This document shows, piece by piece, positions 1 to 9,557 of a stretch of DNA of 64,000 nt. The translations under genes were made by a program, and so were the position numbers. Below the pieces are notes generated by a model. The model was given only the letters and a program-made list of their open reading frames with translations, was not told where the DNA came from and did no database searches. Within the stretch, counting starts at the first letter, position 1. Every line of letters begins with the position of its first letter. Origin of the DNA: Blasia pusilla (lineage: Eukaryota; Marchantiophyta; Marchantiopsida; Blasiales); contig CM114271.1 in assembly GCA_050084515.1 (NCBI GenBank), forward strand, positions 13,516,001-13,580,000, written 5' to 3'.

Positions 1-329
1 GCCCGTGCAGTTTGCAGGGAGACTTGAGGGTTCATTCCGAGGGTCGACCACAGCAGTTGCTACTTATTTTGGCACATTATGTTGGCCTGGATATTTCCTG
101 GAGGGGAACGCCAATGCAGAGGATATTCTTGTAGATGATAGTCTTGAGGAGTGGCATGTGATGACGAGCGTGGCTACATCTGATGGCGATACTCCTTCAA
201 ATTTTTGGGGGACGAGCATCGATTTGCAAAGGAGAGCAAAAATTTCGTGAGGAAGGCGTGGAGCCGAGAATATGCTTTAGAGCGAGACGTGACAGAGTTA
301 CCACGTGCACTAGGAGTGGAGACGTTGAC

Positions 330-1510
330 ACCCTTGGACGTCACACCGATTGTGTGGTAGTATCCCGAGAAGGATGTACCTATACTAGATCTCTTTGGAG
401 GGATTAGTACAGCGTTGGCTGCAGTGTTGCAAGCCGGAGTACGAATACAGCAGTACTTGTATGTTGAGAGTGATGAGACTGCATGTAGAGTCTCATTACA
501 TCATGTGTCGAGACTAGTCCGGAAGTATCCTCAGTTCCTGCCAATGTTTGTAGGTAAGGGATATCAACATGTATTGTCGACCGACATTTTGTTGTTGGGG
601 GCACGAGATCTGGATAGGGTTGGTCCGATACACTTGGTGGTGGCAGGGTGGCCATATCAGGGTCATTCTTCGGCGGGTCAGGGACTTGGTTTGCAGGACC
701 CGAGATCGGCCATGTTTTGGGAGATGTTGCGTGTTCTTTGTCACTTGCAGACTATCCAACGATGTTCTGCAGCTTACATTTTGGAGAACGTCCCATTGTT
801 AGGTAACACTCGAGCCCGAGTGATGGTGAGTGTACATCAGGTGCGGTTGTGGATAGGACCGGCGATGATGTTGGATGCGGCGAGTGTTGGATCACACACA
901 CAACGTCCACAGTTGTGGTGGACAAACCTTTTATCATCCGAGTTATTGAGGCGGACTTATGATGGAGTCCAGAGACCATCACTTCTTACAATGGATGCGA
1001 TCTTGGATCTAGGGCGGCGATCTCAGGTTGTTACTTGTGATGATATACCACCGTTGGCAATGGCCAATCGGGTGGGCCAGCATAGGGCAACATTTCCTAC
1101 GTTGGTGAGTTTCCCGTCATCTCATGCTTTTTGTTAGGGAGGACCAGGCATGATATGGGATGAGCAGGCAGGTACACTGGTGGAGCCCAACGCCGACGAG
1201 CGAGAGCGAGCTATGGGGTTCTCTAAAGGTATGATGGTGGTGCCTATGATGGTAAAGGCATCCTGCAGACAGGTATTGGGTTAGGCTATAGACCTGAACT
1301 ATCTTACTTGGGTGTTCAGTCTCAGTTTGGCCGAGCAGAGATGGATGCGAAAGGCGTATGTGACATTAAGTCCACTTTGCAACGCAGCATCTACCGGGAC
1401 GGGTGAGATATTGGCTGGGGGCGCAATGGTGATGGAGAGGCATCCATGGACTTCATGGGATATGTCACGAGAGCACAAAGAGATGGGAGCTCATTTTGCT
1501 GATGCAAGAC
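330..1510 (+). pseudogene. Retrotransposon-borne C5-cytosine DNA methyltransferase, DNMT3-like (copy A, broken)
   Basis: This is a cytosine-5 DNA methyltransferase domain inside a Ty3/gypsy Pol. Motif I (LDLFGGIS, SAM binding) lies near 388-411. The motif IV block reads GWPYQGHS near 646-669. An RSAMFWEML segment follows near 703-729, motif VI ENVPLLG near 784-804, and a VGSHTQRPQLWWTNLL block near 880-930. The C-terminal ERERAMGF motif is near 1201-1224. I, IV, VI, then C-terminal motifs is the DNMT3 order; plant DRM enzymes are circularly rearranged. The catalytic Cys is replaced by Tyr (TAT at 655-657). In-frame stops lie at 358-360, 1135-1137 and 1282-1284, so this copy is dead. The frame is shared with the downstream RT fragment, which implies a Pol polyprotein. 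The methyltransferase identity is clear from motifs; the DNMT3 subgroup is inferred. Confidence 0.85.
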
Positions 1511-1683
1511 ATAGTTGAGTGCCTAGAGAGTTGGTGTTTGAGTTGGGAGTGCATGTTGTTGCTCCAGAGGTTGCTAGTCAGCAACCACCACCCTCCTCTT
1601 CTCCAGAGGTCACGAGAGAGACTTCGGAGCCATTGATTGGTCCTAGGTTGACAAGGGCGGAGAGGAGATGAGTGTTGTAGTTC

Positions 1684-1888
1684 TTGTGGAGATTCAAGGA
1701 TTGTTTTGCATATAGTATGCACGACTTGGGTATGCTAAAGGGTCCAAGGATTCGGATCGAGTTGGATAGTGATACTCTTATCTTCCGACCACCCTACATA
1801 TATTCTGACATGGAGCGAGCCTTGATTCAGAGTAGAAGTGGAGACTTGGCTGACGTTGAACTGGTGGAGAGATTTCTTGGAGAGTATT
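1684..1888 (+). pseudogene. Ty3/gypsy reverse transcriptase, N-terminal fragment (copy A)
   Basis: The translation contains LGMLKGPRIRIELDSD, then FRPPYIYSDMERALIQ. It matches the opening of the RT domain in the - strand copy at 9416-9290. The fragment lies in the same frame as the upstream methyltransferase. It stops abruptly where LTR sequence begins near 1889, so most of RT plus RNase H and integrase are missing here. It was probably lost by deletion between internal sequence and the 3' LTR. Confidence 0.75.
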
Positions 1889-2161
1889 GTCACATCTGAG
1901 TAGCCGATAGGCCGAGATCTATCGTGGATGGGGCATAGGAGCCATCGGACTATCTTGAGTGTAACTTTGTCCCACGGTGTCAGATGAGGTTGAGGATAGG
2001 TCCATTATGTCAAGAACGTCATTTTTTATAACTTTCCATTTGAGGTATTTCACAGCCGGATGATTTGTTGACCAGATCACCCGCCCCTGGTAACCTGTGC
2101 GCGGAGGTTATCAAGGGGATAGTTATTTTTAGGGGAAGAGCTTTTAGACTCTTTCCAACCC

Positions 2162-2169
2162 TATATAAG
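2162..2169 (+). promoter_or_regulatory. Putative LTR core promoter (TATATAAG)
   Basis: A TATATAAG box lies in the conserved part of the LTR. The other LTR copies carry a matching element on the - strand: TTATAAG near 17475-17485 and TTTATAAG near 49480-49490. Conservation in position among copies supports a Pol II promoter role. The transcription start cannot be placed. Confidence 0.5.
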
Positions 2170-2735
2170 AGAGGAAGATGGCTTTCCTAAGCCATCTTTC
2201 TCATGTTGGGCCATTGGAGCACCTCTCTTGTATGTGTGTGAGATAGGACTAGGGTGCTAGCATCCGGATTCCTTGATAGCACAGGGTGGGCAAGGCTCGA
2301 TACGCCGATGTAGATTGAGGAGCGGAGTTTTAGGCCAGGTGTGCCGTTTTTACTACTCTTTATTTTTACATGAGAAAGATGTCAGGGGCAGGTGGGAATT
2401 CATTATTTTTATGTAGGCAAGCGAGTTGCTTTGGTGGGGAGCCCATGGAGACGCTGGTTGGCGTTTTGTTTGTCATATTTTCCATGCGGAAGGCCGTGGG
2501 CGGAAGCGTTGTCCATTTTTCTCAGATTTTGCTAGTGCGGATTCATGGGGGATAGCAGCAGGGTGTAGCATAGGTTGTGACGACGGGTGTTCACGAGTGG
2601 ATCGTCGACCGGTGAGCGGTGAGTGTCGGGAAGGCAAGGGATTTCATGGAGGCGGCCGGGGCACGGAGGCGGGCTAGGTTTAGATCGCGGAGGCAGAGGC
2701 GGCCGGAGGCACACCCCATGTAGTTTGGGAGCCTT

Positions 2736-3066
2736 CGTTTCGGCTCATTTGGAGTCATATTGAGAAACTTACTATTTTAGGTAAGTACCATTTTGAGTAT
2801 ATGATCGACTTTATATTTTTGGTAAGTAGCCCCTTGACCTCCTACATCAGGTCAAGAGCCAAGGAGGTGACTTGGGAGAATATGTTACCATGGAGAGAGC
2901 TTGGGAGAGGGGAGGGATATACCTCAAGGAGAGAGAACTTGAAAGCTCATTCTCTCTTTGTTGAACCTATTGGCATGAGGCGGCGGAGCTATGGTCCCTT
3001 GCCTTATGATTGTAACTCGAGCCTCTCATTAGGAGAGTGGATTTGGTTTGACATGAGAGAGATTGC
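2736..3066 (+). repeat. Interspersed LTR-like repeat, copy 1
   Basis: This segment starts at a TTTCGGCTCATTTGGAGTC block and runs to GGATTTGGTTTGACATGAG. It aligns with the reverse strand of 12330-12560 and with the + strand at 51310-51640. It lies inside the gypsy LTR of copy A, so it looks like a nested insertion. Confidence 0.6.
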
Positions 3067-3299
3067 ACACCTTTGAGAGCTATGGTGTGAGATGGTTTAG
3101 AATGAGATTGGATCTTACTTTTTTGGAGATATTTTAGTACTTCTTGTTTCGTTGTTTAGATGCCATGAGTTAGCATGGGATTGTGTGTGTTTGTGTGTGT
3201 GTGTTTGGTGACAGCAATGTATGTTGTGTAGAGATGTGTATGCGCACAACAATACGGACCCCGACACGGTTCAACCCTTTCATGGCATGGAAGGGGTTG

Positions 3300-4430
3300 T
3301 TCCAACATTTGGAGGGTCCTCCGATGGATGACTACATGGAGTTTCGATCACTATATTTAGTAGAGATCAATTCCTAGAGGATGTATTGGGCTCCAGGTTA
3401 TGTGTCCACTAGTGGTCGCGAGGCATATGATGGGATTGTGAGAGGAGAGAGACCCACACCATCAGCTCGGAGACTAGATGGAGAGGAGGGCAGCGAGACA
3501 GGCGATGTGGTAGAGACCTCTAGTGGTAGAAGGCCATCCAACTTCAGTCCCACAGTGGAGTTCTTCCGACAGTTGGGGAAGAGCTACCAGGGTGTAGGCG
3601 CCAACAAGCTAAAGAGTCTATAGGATTTTCAGCGACGATTGGGTGAGAGTCTGAGAGAGGCATTCATGCGCATGAGGAGGCTGATCATTGCTACGTATGG
3701 GGTGATTGAGGCGCCGTCAGTCCAGTATTGGTACGGGGTTCTGGATTGAGAACTACGGAGGAGAGTCCGAGATGCAGTGTTGATTCACTCAACGAAGCCC
3801 ACATTGAAGGTGGTCTTTGAGTTGTCTGAGCGTATTGAGCTCAACATGAGTGAGGAGCACGTAGTGACCGCTGGATTTTCTGGAGAGTCGATGGGTCCAC
3901 GAGCGACGGTGATCCCACAGGTGCCATAACGAGCAACCGTACCACGGAGCGGGCCAGTGTGCTCAGAGAGCAGGCCGAGTACCGTGAGCCTATGAGGCAA
4001 CGACGCGTACCTACATATGTTGCCCAGCAGGGACCGTTGTTTTCTTGTTGGACGTGTGGAGGAGCCCATAGGCAGAGAGACTGCACACAACATGGGAGAG
4101 GACCACGAGCGCCTCCAATTGCTCATGAGCCACGGAGGATGGCCCCACCACAGTACTAGTGTGACTATTGCCACAAATATGGTCACACTAGGGATAGATG
4201 TTTTGATCTTCTTCGAGAGGCACGTCCAGAGGTAGGCCGAGGGCCAGGGGGCGGTTGTCTTGGAGGAGGTTGGAGAGTTCTTCCTGGACATGGTGGTAGA
4301 GGACCACCATTAGCCAAAGGAGATGGAGCAGGAGCACCAAAGCCGGCACTTCTCTCACGCATTGATCAGTTGGAGCAGAGGATTGTTGCCATGACAATGA
4401 TGCAGCTCAAGGAAGGCACGGAGCCATGAG
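3300..4430 (+). pseudogene. Ty3/gypsy gag with two CCHC zinc knuckles (broken)
   Basis: The Gag-like reading begins after the LTR with EGPPMDDYMEFRSLY near 3310-3355. It continues through SNFSPTVEFFRQLGK (3537-3580) and FQRRLGESLREAFMRMRR (3628-3680). Two zinc knuckles follow: C-x2-C-x3-H-x4-C near 4048-4086 and CDYCHKYGHTRDRC at 4160-4201. They lie in one frame but are split by a TAG at 4157-4159. Other stops occur near 3375, 3620 and 3748. Gag packages element RNA. Position directly after the LTR fits a 5' gag. This copy cannot encode an intact protein. Confidence 0.7.
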
Positions 4431-4989
4431 CAGCTAGTGTGGCTCCAACTTTTACCTCTTACCCCAACCTGGGTAAGGATCTCGCTAGTATGGGGTTTAT
4501 GTGTAGTGCAGCTCAGGTTGAGGCAGCTGCAGTGGTGACTCAGGGTGCTCCGAGAGGCACCGAGCCATCGAGAGGTGGAGTTGAGATTGACCCAACGGAG
4601 GGGACCGATGGGGGCCAGGCCAAGGTTCCACAATCATTCATATTGTTGAAGGCACTACACACACCATCGATGATGCCTCGACGACCAGCGCTGCCTACAG
4701 CTCAGGCACATACGTCGACGTCACGAGGAGTTGGAGTGACAACTCCTATGCCAACTGGAGTGGAGTCTGTGTCGACCATAGTGTTGGAGGTGGCCACTAG
4801 AGTAAGTGAGACTCGGCTATTTTCCGCCAAAGAGTTGGAGACGTTGGGAATTGGACCAGCTGAGGTATTCTGGATGGCCTCCATATTGTGCGAGCGTGGA
4901 GAGGTGACTACTTCTTGTTCAAAGGTAGTTGAGGAGATGGTGGACTTGCCCTCAGAGGCGGTGCTCGGGACGTTCCCCACATAGTCATG

Positions 4990-5316
4990 GCATGCAGCGG
5001 CGGCAAACTTGGTAGATATGCCAGCTCGACCGGCCATAGAGCGAGCAGTGGTGACACCTAGAGTAGTATCACTAGATAACCGAGCTGGAGTATTTCGCTT
5101 GGTTAGTTTGATGGGGATAGTATACCACCCGCAGCGCATCCTACTTGATTCAGGAGCGTAACCCTTGATGTTAGGGGAGGCCGCGTGTTTAGCGTTGGGA
5201 TTACGGAAGGCCGACATTGAGCCTTGTCCTTTCCAGATATAGACCTCGATTGGGGGCGTGTTACCCACGCAGTATATGACTGACAGGAGATAGTTGTCAG
5301 AGTCCAGCCAGAGGGG
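4990..5316 (+). pseudogene. Retropepsin-type aspartic protease fragment
   Basis: The + strand reads RILLDSGA near 5137-5160, the active-site D-S-G-A of retroviral-type aspartic proteases. A stop (TAA) follows at once, then PLMLGEAACLALGLRKADIE. It lies downstream of the zinc knuckles, as expected for gag-PR. The reading breaks near 5316, where an unrelated repeat begins. The intervening 4430-4980 encodes a Pro/Thr/Ser-rich linker that stays open for 181 codons. Confidence 0.6.
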
Positions 5317-5880
5317 GGCTGGTATTCTGGCAGGAGAGAGGAAGAGAGGAGAGTCTCTCTTTTTAAAAAAAAGGGCCAAATCCGCCTCCTCTCTTCAAAA
5401 CTTTTTTACATATTTGAAATTTTTGATTGCTTTCAAATTCATGAAATCTTTAGAAGAGAGTAGATAGTGGTCCACATTCGGGCCTTAAGAAACTTCCTTT
5501 TTTCAGGGGGAGAGAAACAAGTAGACATCATAAGACCACTACAAACATTTTTCCATCACTCTCCATGTGAGCCAAGTTTTTTCACATTGCGTGTCTCGGT
5601 CTACAGTAAGCTCTGCCTAGGGATTTTTTTTTTTTAGGCCTATTGGCAGAGATTACTACTAGAAGTAGCAATCTCATCTCAATGAAAGGTTCAAATAAAG
5701 ACCAACTTTGTGAAATGTGAACACATGAGACGATAATTAAACCAAAAGATTGTTAGTTGTCTGGAGTAAAGAGAAACTGATGTCCCTTCATTCAGATCCT
5801 AAATCCGATAGACCGAGATGTTGCACCCCTCCCAACCCGTCGTAATTTTATAGGTTCCAACTCTTGCAACCCTTCGGAAT
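5316..5880 (-). repeat. Interspersed non-coding repeat family R1, copy 1
   Basis: The reverse strand matches 45510-46395 on the + strand in order. Shared blocks are the GTTGCAAGAGTTG start, a CTGAATGAAGGGACAT block, a TTATTTGAACCTTTCATT block, CACATGGAGAGTGATGG, and the terminal CCAGAATACCAGCCCCC. The element ends abruptly inside the protease remnant, which suggests insertion there. The second copy has about 330 extra bases in the middle. No coding capacity is seen. Confidence 0.65.
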
Positions 5881-5889
5881 CAGCCCCCT

Positions 5890-6205
5890 TCACTTTTGGT
5901 CTACCAGGGAAAGAGTCCGACCACTCAAGCAGCCAACCTGTCGGAATCCGACAGCTTGCTTGGAAATGGTTGAAAAGTTGCAGTGGTCAAAAAGTGAAAA
6001 GTTGCAACCCGTCGGAATCACACAGGTTGCAAAATAAACATTTTGAGTAGCTAGACGAACACAATCCACAAGTCCAACAAAAATTTCAGCGAACTTTTAC
6101 AAACACCATTATCGGTTGAAAAAATCTCGTTCTTTATTACCTCCGAAGGAACCTCGGAAATGTACATTTGATCTAGTCTATGATTTCATTCAGCCTCGTC
6201 ATCTA
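5890..6205. repeat. Direct repeat unit, left copy
   Basis: This block opens with AGGGAAAGAGTCCGA. It contains GCAGCCAACCTGTCGGAATC and AGTGGTCAAAAAGTGAAAAG, and ends near TCTATGATTTCATTC. It is repeated in the same orientation at 6575-6890 with scattered substitutions. The roughly 370 bp between the copies hold no recognisable gene. Confidence 0.7.
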
Positions 6206-6574
6206 CAAATTTACTCCTAACTCTCCTAGGTTCCTATACAAAAGGAATGTCCTGGGATACAAGTGGCTCCTTTGGCCGATTGTAGATGGGGATCGAAAAC
6301 ATTTGCGGTCGAGCCTTCCCCCTAGGTACACCATAATGGTCCCATGTAACCTGATTTGAGTCCCACCGCCTTCCTCGGCAGTAATTCTTCTACGCTCTGC
6401 AATGTGGCACCCATCCAATATCAATATGTGCTCCGTCCTTGGAAATACCATGATGGCAATCCCACAGATAGTAGGAATCCAACACGTCTGAGAGAAGAGA
6501 AGAAGCCTACGCCTTGTTTGACGATACTAGGGGAAGGTGCCAAAGTGAAGAAGCCCGCCAGAATGCCTCTTAAG

Positions 6575-6890
6575 TTGGACCAACAGGGAAAGAGTCCGAT
6601 CACTCACGCAGCCAACCTGTCGGAATCCGATAGGTTGCTTGGAAGTGGTTAAAAAGGTGCAGTGGTCAAAAAGTGAAAAGTTGCAAGCCGTGGAAATCCG
6701 ACGGGTTGCAAAATAGAAGTCCTCGGAGTACATAGACGATCACATTCGAAAAGACATAAAAGATATTCAACAAACTTTTAGAAACACCATCATCGTTCGA
6801 AAAACTCTTGTCCTTTATTAAATCCGAAAGAAGCTCGGAACTGTACATTTCATCTATTCTATGAATTCTTTTGCCCTTGTTATCAAATAA
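6575..6890. repeat. Direct repeat unit, right copy
   Basis: Second copy of the 5890-6205 block, about 680 bp downstream. It lies just beyond the end of the - strand integrase frame at 6942, so it may be 3' untranslated sequence of that element or a local duplication. Confidence 0.7.
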
Positions 6891-6941
6891 ATCCCTACTC
6901 CAAACGCTATGATCAAATAAGGGTCCTTGAGTTCTTTGAAC

Positions 6942-7712
6942 TCACTCGTCATCGTCCGAGAGCTCTTGCAAAATTACTGTCGGCCTTGCCCTCCCAATTT
7001 TTGGAATCGTGGGAAGTGACGATGGTGTCACTACCAATGGTGGGTCTGGAACCCGAGCTCTCGGCTTCGAAGGAGAGTTGTACGCCCCAACTAGCCTGTC
7101 GTAATCTGCCTTTGCCTCCTTGCAAAGGTCAAACATTTGTTGCCTTCCCTCAGGGCAGAGAATGTTCCTGCCACTCTGCCAGGCGCCTCTGATACTCGCC
7201 CCTGAAAGGCCCACTAAGTCGAACACCAAGTCACCCAACGCCTTGTCACACAAGACCTGAAACTCACCTTGAAACTCTGTACCCTGGTCGGTCAGCACTT
7301 CAGCTGGTGCACCAAAATGACTAAGCACTCTATCAATAAATGCGTACGCCGTTCCCTCACTTGCCTTGTCAGGTAATGCCACCAACTCAATCCACTTGGA
7401 GAAGTGCTCCACCATCACCAACACATATCGATGATGTTGTACAGTCAATGGTAACCGTCCCGCAAAGTCCACACTCCAACCGTAATCCAACCCCATAATA
7501 GGCAAGGGGTGTAATTGTGGTGTAGGGGCATTGAATGATGCCCTCACTCGGTCACAAACCATACAACGTGACACCAACTGCTGCACCTGAGTATGCATGC
7601 CACGCCACCAATACTGACCAAGGAGTAAGCTACACGTACGCTTTACCCCAAAATGTCCCAACTCCTCATGGGCATGTCGCACAATGCGCTCTCTCTGAGC
7701 CAAATGCGGCAC
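6942..7712 (-). pseudogene. Ty3/gypsy integrase, truncated and chimeric (copy B)
   Basis: The reading shows the N-terminal zinc finger (HAHEELGHFGVKRT, then CMVC about 30 residues on). Then come the core Asp motifs WSVDFAGRLPL and VLTDQGTEFQGEF. The normal block with the third catalytic residue (Glu) is absent. After about residue 160 the protein turns into unrelated sequence ending VILQELSDDDE. The join lies near 7200-7240 and keeps the frame. It shares its frame with the RNase H, RT and methyltransferase upstream. An integrase without its Glu should not catalyse strand transfer. Confidence 0.75.
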
Positions 7713-7820
7713 TACTCATACTCTACCATCCTCCCACACACGAAGAATATGTGTTCCCTCCAATCGATACCTCTTAGCACGTTGAAGAACACAGTCTTGC
7801 TCCTTGGCACTCACTATGCC

Positions 7821-8822
7821 TCACACCCTATTGGTCCGTAGGAACTCCAACACCAACGCATCATCATGAATATCACGCTGATCCGTACCACCATCTCCAA
7901 CCTTAGAATCTGAAGGCTGGCCATCTACCCTCTGACTAGAGTAAGATGTCATGTGGTCCTCCATACTAGAGTCCATCCCTAAACAACTTAAAAAGGCGGA
8001 TGCATGCCAACCTGGCACCATCTCCTCATCAACCTCGCCATGCCATCTAGCCCCAGTTGCATCCTCTTGGCTAGTACATGGGTTCCTACTCAACCCATCA
8101 GCATCAAGGTTGGCAACTCCAGGTCTATGTACCACCTGGAAGTCATACTCATGTAAGATAAGAGCCCACCGTGCAAGCTTCCTTGTAAGCTTGTCAGACT
8201 CCATCAACTACTTGAGCGGCTGGTGATCAATAACAAGGGCAAACTGTGTGCCAAACAAGTAACACCTAAAGTGTGCCACAGCCCACACTATTGCCAAGCA
8301 CTCTTCCTCATATGAACTATAGCTCGACTCCGCTGCATTATTCGAACGACTTGCATAGGCCACCACAAACTCCATGTGCTCATCATCATGTTGTGTCAAC
8401 ACCGCTCCAAGTCCCAACCTACTCCAAAAAGTATGTAACTGAAATGGGCGCCCTCTGATAGGTCTCCTCAAGATAGGCGCCGCCACCAATTGGGCCTTAA
8501 GCTCCACAAAAGCTCTCTCCTGATCATCTCCCCAGTGCCACTCTTGATCTGATTTCAACAATTGGTTCAAAGGCTTTGCCATAGCACTAAATCCCTTCAC
8601 ATACCTCCGATAGTATTTCGCCAATCCCATAAATGCCCGAACTCTACTCACATCTACCGGACGCGGAATAAGTGCAATAGCCTCCACCTTTGCTTGCTGA
8701 ACTTCCAAACCACCAGGATAGATCACATGACCCAAGTACTCAACATCCTCATGGAAGAACTTACACTTTCCTGGATGCAAACGTAGACCATGAGCTTTCA
8801 ACCGCTCAAACACCATCTGCAA
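7821..8822 (-). pseudogene. Ty3/gypsy RT thumb and RNase H (copy B)
   Basis: The reading covers the RT thumb and connection (CKFFHEDVEYLGHVIYPGG, then VRAFMGLAKYYRRYVKGFS). The RNase H domain follows (LHTFWSRLGLGAVLTQ, YASRSNNAAESSYSSYEEEC, DHQPLK). It ends with HRPGVANLDADGLSRNP, the usual RNase H to integrase link. A stop between PLK and LMESDK near 8208-8210 breaks it. In the family the first RNase H catalytic Asp lies in a T-D-W-S type motif; here it reads TFWS, so that Asp is lost. Confidence 0.8.
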
Positions 8823-9440
8823 ATATATCTAATGCTCCTCCACCGTGTTACTCAACATCAAGATATCATCAATGCAACATCGAAAAAAATCCAACCCTGC
8901 TGGGATCCTGTCCATCAATCTCTAAAACTCGGCAGGTGCATTCTTCAACCCAAAGGGTAAGAATTTCCACTTGTACAAACAATCCTTGCCATGAGAGTTG
9001 ACACCCCAAAATGTTGTCTTGGCCTTGTCACTCTCCCGAATCGGCAATTGATGGTATTCTGCCCGAAGATCCAAAGTACTGAAAATCTTTGCCTGTCCCA
9101 CCACATCAAAGATCTCCTCAGGTGTAGGCATGGCATACCTAACGGCCTTGGTTTGCCAATTGATAGAACGGTAATCTCCACACATCCGCCTATCCGTGTA
9201 GTTTCCATGCATATCCTTTTTAGCAAGCATGATAGTGGCTGATGTATTCTGTCCATGCGACAACTTCACTAATCCAACCTCCAAAAGGTCCAACGTCCTA
9301 CTCTGAATCAGGTCCCTCTCCATATCACTATATCGGTAGGGACGACGGAAGATTGGCGTATCACTAGCCAAATTAATCCGTATACCGGGTCCAACCAAAG
9401 CACCCAACTCCTTCATGCTAAAGGCAAAACAACTCCTATA
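8823..9440 (-). pseudogene. Ty3/gypsy reverse transcriptase, fingers and palm (copy B)
   Basis: Clear RT motifs appear in order: FRRPYRYSDMERDLIQS, CGDYRSINWQT, FSTLDLRAEYHQLPI and KFLPFGLKNAPAEF. The catalytic box is CCIDDILM, where most family members have Y or F as its first residue. Stops follow APAEF (about 8919-8921) and VEEH (about 8830). The frame is the same as the upstream methyltransferase and the downstream RNase H. The enzyme would make element cDNA; this copy is inactive. Confidence 0.85.
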
Positions 9441-9557
9441 AGCACGTAGGAACTATGTCAAGCATCGCTTCTCACCTCCCGTAAGCTTGGGCCCAAGTAA
9501 TGGCTCCCAAGTCTCCTCCACTGGCACACTAGAGGGAGAGGACGATGCCATTGGCTG

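Larger units (their letters stand above)
1889..3255 (+). repeat. LTR of the methyltransferase-bearing gypsy family, with a nested repeat
   Basis: The sequence from about 1889 (TGTCACATCT) to about 2385, and again from 3165 to 3255, aligns in order with the reverse strand at 49740-49130. Part of it also aligns with 17560-17130. The 49 kb copy is only about 600 bp and runs straight from the GAGAAAGATGT block to the end block, so the roughly 780 bp at 2385-3165 look inserted; part of that block is a separate repeat also found near 12.3-12.6 kb and 51.2-51.6 kb. RT lies left and gag right, in one orientation, so this single LTR seems to serve two partial elements. Exact termini were set by eye. 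Confidence 0.65.

Noticed and set aside
330-1510. Host DRM or bacterial methylase instead of a retroelement domain
   Set aside because: Two copies share an in-frame junction to gypsy RT with a similar linker, and the motif order is not the DRM order.
3785-4291. 168-codon ORF on the - strand
   Set aside because: It lies antisense to the gag and its zinc knuckles, which are the supported reading.
4702-5379. 225-codon ORF on the - strand
   Set aside because: It is antisense to the gag linker and the protease DSGA motif, and ends in the R1 repeat; no domain is seen in it.
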